This document shows positions 53,912 through 61,621 of a stretch of 64,000 nt of DNA, piece by piece (the stretch's first letter is position 1; the number at the start of each line of letters is the position of its first letter). Both the position numbers and the translations under genes were made by a program. Origin of the DNA: Ignavibacteriae bacterium HGW-Ignavibacteriae-1 (GTDB taxonomy: Bacteria; Bacteroidota; Ignavibacteria; Kapaibacteriales; UBA2268); the NCBI GenBank assembly GCA_002839825.1, contig PGYU01000004.1, positions 62,001-126,000 on the forward strand. Reading direction: 5' to 3'. The notes beneath the pieces were generated by a model. It was not told where the DNA came from. It searched no databases and saw only the letters and a program-made list of their open reading frames with translations.

Positions 53912-54622
53912 TTAGGTCTTAGCTTTTTTCGACTTAGCTATATCCTTACGCAATGTTTCAGCCATATAGATTCCCACTCTTGTTGCAGCATCATTAATCG
54001 CATTGCGAAGTTGGTCTTCGCTCAAAGATGCTAATTCAGTAGTTTGGAGCACATTCTTTAACGTTCGCCCCATCGCAGTTTCTTCGCCACCGTAATAATT
54101 CCTCAATGGGTACGATTCGGATTCTGTGTTTTCCCATACCACTTCACCATCATTACGAGAAGTTATTTGCGTACTTGCTTGCACTTTTATATAAATTGAA
54201 CCGGATGTTGAATGTAGTTGAATTTCCTCTATCGTCGTTGTCGCTACAAATTCGGCATCATCAACCAAATCCCACACAGGTTCTACCATAAGGAATTTGC
54301 GTAAAGTTGTGCCGACTCCGTCAGAGACCGCATAAGCGATTGAATCGGGGTTTACGGCATTGGTCAATTTATTGCCCAATTCAGAGCCAACAAATATATT
54401 TGAAACCGCTAAAGCAACGTTGGCTATAGTTTCGCCGGTTGACTTTTTCTCATTTGTCGGCGGAGCATCATCATGCATAATCTCTACCTGTCGAGCATTT
54501 GTCGAAACGACTTCTTCAAAGTAGATTTTCTTACGGTTCAAATCATAATTTTCGAGATTATTAGTTCGACATCCTGCAAAAGCCAATGTCAATGCAAATA
54601 GTATTAATATTATTTTTTTCAC
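53912..54622 (-). CDS. Lipoprotein of unknown function
   Basis: A 236-residue protein with a lipoprotein signal ending LAFAGC (Cys18). The start is a GTG preceded by GGAAAG. The mature part has a VNPDSIAYAVSDGVGTTL region and a beta-rich segment (ATTTIEEIQLHSTSGSIYIKVQASTQITS). The end is lysine-rich (KDIAKSKKAKT). I do not recognise a family. It is probably anchored in the inner leaflet of the outer membrane. Divergent from uvrC, with a terminator downstream. Confidence 0.78.
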   Translation of the reverse strand: MKKIILILFALTLAFAGCRTNNLENYDLNRKKIYFEEVVSTNARQVEIMHDDAPPTNEKKSTGETIANVALAVSNIFVGSELGNKLTNAVNPDSIAYAVSDGVGTTLRKFLMVEPVWDLVDDAEFVATTTIEEIQLHSTSGSIYIKVQASTQITSRNDGEVVWENTESESYPLRNYYGGEETAMGRTLKNVLQTTELASLSEDQLRNAINDAATRVGIYMAETLRKDIAKSKKAKT

Positions 54623-54694
54623 GTCTTTCCTTTCTGTACAATGTTTAAAATCGTATTACGAATAATTCTTAATTTTAGTTACAATAAAATAAAA

Positions 54695-56569
54695 ATGTCT
54701 GACGAAAAGAAAATTACTGAAAAATATCCGAGTGAAGAATTCAAGAGCAAGGTGGCAAATCTGCCTACTGCACCGGGTATTTACCAATATTTTGACGAAA
54801 ATGAGAAATTGATATATATCGGTAAAGCCAAAAATTTGCGCAGTCGAGTGCGTTCATATTTCCATTTCGGCAGAATTGGCGATGCCAAGACAAATGCAAT
54901 GTTGGGTAAAATTCGGAATGTTGAAGTAATTTTAGTGGATTCGGAAGTTGAAGCTCTGATTCTGGAGGACACGCTCATCAAAAAGCACAAACCCAGATAC
55001 AATGTGCTTTTGCGTGACGACAAAACATATCCTTATATCAAAGTTACAAATGAGCTATTTCCGCGCCTTATCCCTACGCGAAGAGTCGAAAAAGACGGCT
55101 CAAAATATTTCGGACCATTCACGGAAGTTCGGAACATCAAACAACTCATGAAAATCATTCGGACTTTGTTTTACATTCGCAGTTGCGATTTGAATATAAG
55201 CGAAATTAGCATCGAAAAAAAGAAACATCGAATTTGCCTTGATTTCCATATTCACAAATGCCAAGGACCCTGCGAGGGTCTTGTAAGTGCTGATGAATAT
55301 CGAAATAATGTCCGAAATGCGACTAAAATATTGCAAGGAAAAACTAACGAGCTTGAAAAAATTCTTGTATCCGAAATGCAAAAATTTGCCGAAGAAATGA
55401 AATTCGAGCAAGCTGCTGTGATGCGAAATAAATTGGCAATATTGAAGGATTACACAAATAATCAAAAAATTGTTTCAGCTGATTTGATGGACCGTGACAT
55501 TTTCGGTCTGACTCGGACTGATGATTTGGCTTGTACCTTAGTTTTGAAGGTTCGCGACGGCAAATTAATCGGCAAACGCCATTATATTATCAAAAACGCA
55601 ATCGAACAAACTGACGAGCAAATCATGCAACGCACGATTGAAAAATGGTACATGGAGTCTGATTTTATTCCGCGAGAATTGTATTTGCCCTGCGATGTTG
55701 ATGATATTGAGTATATGACTGATTGGCTAACGGAATTGCGAGGCAAATCGCTTGACATTTTGTTGCCAAAAATCGGTGAAAGGCGTAAATATGTCGAAAT
55801 GGCGAATACCAATGCTCATTTCATGCTGAAAGAATATATCATGGCTCAAGAAAAACGCGAGCAAGTTGTGCCTCGTCCGGTGCTTTCATTACAACGTGAT
55901 TTAAGGCTCAAGAATGTACCTCGCCGAATTGAATGCTTCGATAATTCACACCTCCAAGGCACGGATTTAGTCTCTTCAATGGTTGTCTTTGTGGACGGAA
56001 AACCTAAAAAGTCCGAATATCGCAAATATAAGAACCTAACTGTTTTGCGAAATGACGATTTTGAAGCAATGCGTGAAGTCATCAGAAGGCGATACACTCG
56101 GGCAATTAACGAAGAGAGCGAACTACCAGATTTGATTATCGTTGATGGGGGCAAAGGGCAGCTTTCATCAGCTTATGGCATTTTGTATGAACTTGGACTA
56201 ACGGAAAAAATTCAGATTATCGGTCTTGCAAAAAGGCTCGAAGAAGTCTTCATGCCCGGCAAAAGCGAATCAATGATATTACCCCGAACATCGAGCAGCC
56301 TTCGGCTAATCCAACAACTTCGCGACGAAGCCCATAGATTTGCCATAACTTATCACCGTTCATTACGCAAAAAACGCACTTTGCATACGGAGCTACAAGA
56401 CATAAAGGGAATTGGCAAATCAACGGCAGAAAAATTACTCAAACATTTCGGCTCCGTCACAGCTATCAAAATCGCCGGAATACGAGATTTGGAGCGCATC
56501 GTCAATTCAAAAATCGCACTCAAAGTGATGGAACATTTTAGTCAGGAAGAAGCGAAGGGAGAGGAGTAA
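54695..56569 (+). CDS. uvrC: Excinuclease ABC subunit C
   Basis: A 624-residue nuclease that cuts on both sides of UvrB-bound lesions in nucleotide excision repair. In order: GIY-YIG domain (PGIYQYFDENEKLIYIGKAK), the Cys-rich stretch (CLDFHIHKCQGPCEGLV), a UVR motif (EEMKFEQAAVMRNKLAILKD), the RNase H-like nuclease (ECFDNSHLQGTDLVSSMVVF, then LIIVDGGKGQLSSA), and a tandem helix-hairpin-helix end (IKGIGKSTAEKLLKHFGS). The ATG at 54695 is preferred; an ATG at 54641 would add 18 hydrophobic residues. Confidence 0.96.
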   Translation: MSDEKKITEKYPSEEFKSKVANLPTAPGIYQYFDENEKLIYIGKAKNLRSRVRSYFHFGRIGDAKTNAMLGKIRNVEVILVDSEVEALILEDTLIKKHKPRYNVLLRDDKTYPYIKVTNELFPRLIPTRRVEKDGSKYFGPFTEVRNIKQLMKIIRTLFYIRSCDLNISEISIEKKKHRICLDFHIHKCQGPCEGLVSADEYRNNVRNATKILQGKTNELEKILVSEMQKFAEEMKFEQAAVMRNKLAILKDYTNNQKIVSADLMDRDIFGLTRTDDLACTLVLKVRDGKLIGKRHYIIKNAIEQTDEQIMQRTIEKWYMESDFIPRELYLPCDVDDIEYMTDWLTELRGKSLDILLPKIGERRKYVEMANTNAHFMLKEYIMAQEKREQVVPRPVLSLQRDLRLKNVPRRIECFDNSHLQGTDLVSSMVVFVDGKPKKSEYRKYKNLTVLRNDDFEAMREVIRRRYTRAINEESELPDLIIVDGGKGQLSSAYGILYELGLTEKIQIIGLAKRLEEVFMPGKSESMILPRTSSSLRLIQQLRDEAHRFAITYHRSLRKKRTLHTELQDIKGIGKSTAEKLLKHFGSVTAIKIAGIRDLERIVNSKIALKVMEHFSQEEAKGEE

Positions 56570-56604
56570 TCAAAGTCTTAAGAAGGGCTTCTAATAATTG
56601 ATAA

Positions 56605-56901
56605 TCAAATTTTTAGAATTTCGGGGTTTTGCCGATTCGAGAAAAAGGATAAAACAATAATCTTTTCATCTTGAACTATATAGTAAAGAGAATTGAACTT
56701 GGCTATTACTGCCTTTCTGACATCATTCTTGGCTTTTGGATACATTAAAGGGTTTTCTGAAATGAGTTGAAGAGTTTTATCCAATAAATAAGATAACTTC
56801 CTAATTTCCCGTTCAGACCATTGTGATTCAAGGTATTGATAAGTTAGATTCAATTCTTCAATTGCGTTGTCTGTCCAAAGAATTTCAAAGCCATTTTTCA
56901 T
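56605..56901 (-). CDS. RelE/ParE-superfamily toxin
   Basis: A 98-residue protein with the ParE/RelE fold pattern: ILWTDNAIEELNLTYQYLE at the start, then SENPLMYPKAKNDVRKAVIAKFNSLYYIVQDEKIIVLSFF with the conserved Arg and Tyr. It overlaps the upstream 77-residue gene by 17 bp, as toxins do with their antitoxins. The target could be gyrase (ParE) or the ribosome (RelE); sequence alone does not decide. Confidence 0.85.
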   Translation of the reverse strand: MKNGFEILWTDNAIEELNLTYQYLESQWSEREIRKLSYLLDKTLQLISENPLMYPKAKNDVRKAVIAKFNSLYYIVQDEKIIVLSFFSNRQNPEILKI

Positions 56902-57118
56902 AGACTCTTCTTGCTTCCGAATGTGGTTTCAAATTTCCATTATCAAGGTCATCAAGTCCCTTTTTTATAGATTGCTTCTCGGCATCAGTTGCATTGTCCC
57001 ACCATTCATCACTAAAACTATTAGAATCTTTTATAATTTCCAATAGTTCTAAAAGGGTATTGCTTTTTGTCTTACTTACCCAATCGATTAACTCAAGTTT
57101 TCTTTCTGCCAGATCCAT
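56885..57118 (-). CDS. Antitoxin of the RelE/ParE pair
   Basis: A 77-residue acidic protein encoded directly before the toxin with a 17-bp overlap. The N-terminal half is helical (MDLAERKLELIDWVSKTKSNTLLELLEII), and the C-terminal part (KPHSEARRVYEKWL) is the likely toxin-binding tail. It resembles the addiction-module component family in length and layout. The antitoxin should neutralise the toxin and repress the pair's own promoter. Confidence 0.8.
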   Translation of the reverse strand: MDLAERKLELIDWVSKTKSNTLLELLEIIKDSNSFSDEWWDNATDAEKQSIKKGLDDLDNGNLKPHSEARRVYEKWL

Positions 57119-57171
57119 TAATTCAAGTCCTATGTTTTATCTAAATAATCGTAACTGAAGAAAAAATATTT

Positions 57172-57801
57172 TTACTCCTTCTTCCCTTCATCCCCAAAAA
57201 CTAAATGAAAGGCGCCACGTAAATGCCCTGATTTATATCGGGTGGCTAAGTCATCGGGATATAGTTTTTTAATTTTTTCATACAAATCTGCATTTAATTC
57301 CTCGCCCGGAGTGCCGTGACAACTCAAGCAAAAGCTTTGCACTATAATTGGTTTGAAATAATGTAATTTACCTTCTGCTTTTATTAGCATTGGCTGAGGA
57401 GCTTCGCCGACATGCACGTCATAAGTGTAATCGAAAATAACGCCATCTTCCAAATCATCAGGTTTGTTCTGTGGGTTTCGGTAATCTGCCGATACACGTT
57501 TAATCGTCATGCCGGTGCCGTCCACAACATTGGCTGTGAACGGCAAAGCATTGATATTACAAAATTGAATTGCATTCTCATATCCGCCTTCGCTGATAGC
57601 TTTCATCAATTCGGCTTTCAATTTTTCCGCTACTAAAGTTGTTATGCTGTCGCCAATTGCCATATAGCGTTGTTCAGATTCAGAATATGTTCGCTGCTCT
57701 GCCTTGATTACAGGTTCGGGGATCGGTTCTTCTTCCTTTTTCGAACAAGCTGTTAAAACTATCAATGATAGCAAGGCTAAATTAAAAATTGACAATCGCA
57801 T
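57172..57801 (-). CDS. DUF3365 (Tll0287-like) c-type haem lipoprotein
   Basis: A 209-residue protein with a lipoprotein signal (IVLTACSKK, Cys19) and a CxxCH haem c site, CLSCH at residues 158-162. The remainder matches the DUF3365 pattern: YENAIQFCNINALPFTANV, MTIKRVSADYRNPQNKPDDLE and a PAS/GAF-like fold. Members are thought to be haem-based redox or gas sensors or electron carriers. It starts 28 bp after the peroxiredoxin stop, on the same strand. Confidence 0.86.
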   Translation of the reverse strand: MRLSIFNLALLSLIVLTACSKKEEEPIPEPVIKAEQRTYSESEQRYMAIGDSITTLVAEKLKAELMKAISEGGYENAIQFCNINALPFTANVVDGTGMTIKRVSADYRNPQNKPDDLEDGVIFDYTYDVHVGEAPQPMLIKAEGKLHYFKPIIVQSFCLSCHGTPGEELNADLYEKIKKLYPDDLATRYKSGHLRGAFHLVFGDEGKKE

Positions 57802-57829
57802 AAGAGACTCCTGTAAAATTAACGGATGA

Positions 57830-58381
57830 TTAGTTTAAAGTTTTTTCGCCCGGATTCCAATTGCAAGGTGTTTTTTTACCGCTTTGCAATGCTTCTAAGA
57901 CTCTAAGTACTTCGAGCGTGTTACGTCCGACATCCTCAGTTTGGATGACCGAATAAGCTAACATGCCATCAGGTGTAATTATATACAAGCCACGTAATGC
58001 ATATCCGGTTTCTTCTTTCAAAACTTCGTAGTTAGTTGCAGTTTTATGAGTAAAATCAGCAAGCATCGGATAGGGTAGATTCTTCAAGCTCGGATGTGAT
58101 GAACGCCAGGCAAAGTGAGAATGGTGGCTGTCAGTCGAACATGCAATTACTTCGCAATTTAGTTCTTTGAATTTTTCATAATGAATTCCAAAATCTTCTA
58201 TTTCAGTCGGGCAAACAAAGGTGAAATCTTCCGGGTAGAAAAAAAATACTACCCATTTGCCCTGATAATCTTCAATTGCTATGTCAACAAAGGCGTTGTC
58301 GGGTGTAAGCGAATCTGCGTTTCCGCCAACTACTGCTTTACCTCTGAAATCCGGTGCTTTTTTACCTACAAGTAAACTCAT
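57830..58381 (-). CDS. Two-cysteine peroxiredoxin (AhpC/Prx1-like)
   Basis: A 183-residue cytoplasmic peroxidase that reduces hydrogen peroxide and organic peroxides. The peroxidatic Cys57 is in FYPEDFTFVCPTEI and the resolving Cys173 in TPCNWNPGE near the C-terminus. RGLYIITPDGMLAYS and VGRNTLEVLRVLEALQ are family motifs. No AhpF gene is next to it, so the reductant is probably thioredoxin. It is the first gene of a likely two-gene unit with the DUF3365 lipoprotein. Confidence 0.94.
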   Translation of the reverse strand: MSLLVGKKAPDFRGKAVVGGNADSLTPDNAFVDIAIEDYQGKWVVFFFYPEDFTFVCPTEIEDFGIHYEKFKELNCEVIACSTDSHHSHFAWRSSHPSLKNLPYPMLADFTHKTATNYEVLKEETGYALRGLYIITPDGMLAYSVIQTEDVGRNTLEVLRVLEALQSGKKTPCNWNPGEKTLN

Positions 58382-58552
58382 AAATTCTCCTAATAAATTA
58401 TAAATGTTTTTGAAATATATAATAGCATTTTGAACGTAATGTCGAATCCTTTAGTGTTACTTTTTATTCCGATTTGCAATTCTAATATGAGTAATACGTG
58501 AAACTTATTTCTTACTTTGACAATTAGTATTTTTATTAACGAAAATTCAAAC

Positions 58553-60892
58553 ATGGCAAAAACAGCTGAAAATAAAGTTAAATCCTTGGTGATTGTCGAA
58601 TCACCATCGAAAGCAAAGACTATTGAAAAGATTCTTGGTTCAGATTTCTTAGTTACTTCAAGTGTGGGACATATCCGAGATTTACCCAAGAAAGATATGG
58701 GTATTGACATCGAAAACGGCTTCAAACCTACTTATGAAGTAAGTCAGGATAAGCAGAAAGTTGTTACGGAATTGAAAAAATTGGCAAAAAATGCCGAGAC
58801 AGTATGGTTGGCGACGGACGAGGACCGTGAAGGTGAAGCTATTGCATGGCATCTTTTCGAGACTTTGAAACTCAGCGACAAAAAAACCAAAAGAATCGTT
58901 TTTCACGAGATTACGAAAACTGCCATTCTCAATTCAATCGAAAATCCCCGTTCATTAGATAAAAATTTGATTGATGCTCAGCAAGCGCGTCGAGTACTTG
59001 ACCGTCTTGTGGGGTATGAACTATCGCCAGTCTTGTGGCGAAAAGTCCAAAAAGGACTGTCAGCAGGTCGTGTTCAATCGGTAACTGTTAGAGTAATCGT
59101 AGAACGCGAACGCGAAATCGATGCATTCGAATCGGAACCAAATTATCGTGTTGTTGGGGATTTCATCTCTGCTGAAGCCAAAAAATTCAGGGCTGAACTC
59201 AAACAAAGATTCGAAGATTTAAACAAAACGAAAGCATTTTTGGAAAAAATTCGTAACGCTGATTTTAATGTAGGTGAAGTTGTCACCAAACCTTCAAAAA
59301 GGACTCCTTCAGCACCTTTTACGACTTCAACTTTGCAACAGGAAGCTTCACGAAAATTGAGTTTTTCGGTCAAGCAAACCATGACAGTCGCTCAAAAGCT
59401 ATATGAAAACGGATTCATAACATATATGAGAACTGATTCTCTCAATTTGGCAGAATCTGCTCTCGAACAAGCAAAAAATGTAATTAGTGCCGAATACGGC
59501 AGCAAATACTCGCATCTTCGTCATTACAAGACAAAATCTGCATCGGCTCAAGAGGCTCACGAAGCTATTCGCCCGACTGATATGTCCAAATCGGAAATTA
59601 AGGGCGACTCGAATATGATGCGTCTTTATGATTTGATTTTCAAACGTACTTTGGCATCTCAAATGGCTGATGCTCTACTTGAACGTACTACTGCAAATAT
59701 CGAAATTTCCAACGACGAGAATATTTTTGTCGCAACCGGCGAAGTTATCAAATTCGATGGCTTCCTCAAAGTTTATTTCGAATCTACCGACGATGAAAAT
59801 GGAGTCGAAAACGATTCGAAAATTTTGCCTCCTTTGGCAAAAGGTCAAAATATTGATTATTCGCAAATTACTGCCCGCGAAACTTTCAAAAATCCTCCTC
59901 CTAGATATACTGAAGCAAGCTTGGTGAAAAAATTGGAGGAACTCGGAATCGGTCGTCCTTCAACATATGCACCGACCATTTCGACAATTCAAGACAGAGG
60001 ATATGCAGAAAAGCAAGATAGAGAAGGCAAATCCAGATTGTTTTACTATTTTGAATTGACTCGCTCCGGTTTGAAATCCGAACAAAAAACTGAAATCACA
60101 GGAGCTGAAAAATCTAAACTATTTCCTACTGATGTTGGTATGGTTGTAACTGATTTTTTGATGAAATTTTTTACTGAAATTGTGGATTTTAATTTTACTG
60201 CAAAGGTCGAAAGCGAATTTGATGATATTGCCAAAGGTAAAAAAACATGGCAAAAGATGATTCAGGGCTTTTATGGCAAATTTCACAAAACAATCGAAGC
60301 TTCCCAAGATATTAAACGTACCGATGCTGTCGAGAATCGAGTTTTAGGAAATGACCCGAAAACAGGCAAACCAATTATTGCCCGAATCGGCAGATACGGA
60401 CCGATGTTGCAAATTGGCGAATCTGATGATGAGGATAAACCGAAATTCGCCAAAATGCCAAAAAATTCTCGCTTAGACCAAATCACTCTCGAAGAGGCTT
60501 TGAAAGCATTTGATTTGCCGCGTATTATAGGAAATGATGCTAATGGTGTTGAAATTTCGGCTCAAATAGGGCGTTTCGGACCTTATCTAAAGCACGACAA
60601 AACTTTTGTGTCTATCAAAGAGGAAGAGATTCACGAAATTACGCTTGAAGAAGCAATCATAAGAATCCAAGCAAAATCTGACGCAAATAAAGCAAATACT
60701 CTGAAATTATTTCCGTCCAACGACGCTATCAAAGTGCTCAACGGAAGATTTGGTCCATATATCACTGATGGCAAAAAGAACGCTCGTGTGCCGAAGGATA
60801 AAATTCCGGCTGACTTGACTCTCGAAGAATGTCAAGAATTGCTTGATAAAGCTGTTGCCAAACCCAAAGGTCGTGGTGGAAAAAAGAAATAG
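58553..60892 (+). CDS. topA: DNA topoisomerase I
   Basis: A 779-residue type IA topoisomerase that relaxes negative supercoils. The TOPRIM domain starts with LVIVESPSKAKTIEKILG and has TDEDREGEAIAWHL. The catalytic Tyr291 is in GFITYMRTDS. After the core, the C-terminus lacks Cys4 zinc fingers and instead has three or more short repeats (ARIGRYGPMLQIGE, AQIGRFGPYLKHDK, LNGRFGPYITDGKK), the TOPRIM C-terminal repeat type. It ends in a basic GRGGKKK tail. ATG at 58553 is preferred over upstream frame extension from 58517. Confidence 0.96.
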   Translation: MAKTAENKVKSLVIVESPSKAKTIEKILGSDFLVTSSVGHIRDLPKKDMGIDIENGFKPTYEVSQDKQKVVTELKKLAKNAETVWLATDEDREGEAIAWHLFETLKLSDKKTKRIVFHEITKTAILNSIENPRSLDKNLIDAQQARRVLDRLVGYELSPVLWRKVQKGLSAGRVQSVTVRVIVEREREIDAFESEPNYRVVGDFISAEAKKFRAELKQRFEDLNKTKAFLEKIRNADFNVGEVVTKPSKRTPSAPFTTSTLQQEASRKLSFSVKQTMTVAQKLYENGFITYMRTDSLNLAESALEQAKNVISAEYGSKYSHLRHYKTKSASAQEAHEAIRPTDMSKSEIKGDSNMMRLYDLIFKRTLASQMADALLERTTANIEISNDENIFVATGEVIKFDGFLKVYFESTDDENGVENDSKILPPLAKGQNIDYSQITARETFKNPPPRYTEASLVKKLEELGIGRPSTYAPTISTIQDRGYAEKQDREGKSRLFYYFELTRSGLKSEQKTEITGAEKSKLFPTDVGMVVTDFLMKFFTEIVDFNFTAKVESEFDDIAKGKKTWQKMIQGFYGKFHKTIEASQDIKRTDAVENRVLGNDPKTGKPIIARIGRYGPMLQIGESDDEDKPKFAKMPKNSRLDQITLEEALKAFDLPRIIGNDANGVEISAQIGRFGPYLKHDKTFVSIKEEEIHEITLEEAIIRIQAKSDANKANTLKLFPSNDAIKVLNGRFGPYITDGKKNARVPKDKIPADLTLEECQELLDKAVAKPKGRGGKKK

Positions 60893-60898
60893 AAGCAT

Positions 60899-61621
60899 AT
60901 GAAAGTAAAATTATTTTTCATTCGTAAAACGAAAGCAATTTTTTTGAAGCTGAAACTGCACAAATTATTCGGCTTAATGAATGGTTTTATGTTCAATTTG
61001 TCTTATTTGAATGAATTTTCGCGCTGGCGAGCTTCGATAACTAAGCCCGAATTAGACGATTTCTTTAATCCAAATTTTGGGACAGGCAGAAGATTTGAAC
61101 TTTTCGAGTTTATCAAAAATAAGTACGGATTGAATTGCCCGATTGATTATCTCGAATTTGGAGTGGCTTACGGCAGAACTTTCAAATGGTGGGCAGAAAA
61201 TAATACTAATGCCGAATCGAGATTTTACGGTTTCGATACATTCGAGGGACTTCCTGAAGATTGGAATTTATTCAAAAAAGGTGATATGTCCGCAGGTGGA
61301 AAATTGCCCGACATGAACGACAATAGGGCTGAATTTTTAGTCGGATTATTCCAAGACACTTTGCCTGGTTTTCTCCGCACATTCAAAAACGATAAACGCA
61401 AAGTGATTCATATTGATGCCGATTTATACACTTCTACTTTGTTTGTGCTCACTTCGATGGCGCACCTTTTACGCAAAGATGATATTATAATTTTTGATGA
61501 ATTTGGCGTTCCAATGCATGAATTCAAGGCTTATATGGAATTTACAAAAGCATTTCGAATAGAAACCGAAATAATCGCTGCAGTCAACAATTATTTCCAA
61601 GTTGCTTTTATTGTCAAATAA
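60899..61621 (+). CDS. TylF/MycF-like SAM-dependent methyltransferase
   Basis: A 240-residue protein with YLEFGVAYGRTFKWWAENN (SAM-binding glycine-rich loop), FYGFDTFEGLPEDW and VIHIDADLYTSTLFVLTSM with DDIIIFDEFG, the TylF (macrocin O-methyltransferase) family signatures. These enzymes methylate sugar hydroxyls of natural products or polysaccharides. It starts 6 bp after topA and stops next to the subtilisin stop. No glycosyltransferase is nearby, so the acceptor is unknown. Confidence 0.88.
   Translation: MKVKLFFIRKTKAIFLKLKLHKLFGLMNGFMFNLSYLNEFSRWRASITKPELDDFFNPNFGTGRRFELFEFIKNKYGLNCPIDYLEFGVAYGRTFKWWAENNTNAESRFYGFDTFEGLPEDWNLFKKGDMSAGGKLPDMNDNRAEFLVGLFQDTLPGFLRTFKNDKRKVIHIDADLYTSTLFVLTSMAHLLRKDDIIIFDEFGVPMHEFKAYMEFTKAFRIETEIIAAVNNYFQVAFIVK

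Noticed and set aside
53622-54034. Two plus-strand reading frames of about 100 residues
   Set aside because: They run through palindromic repeats, the terminator and into the opposite-strand lipoprotein gene; no signal, ribosome site or conserved motif supports them.
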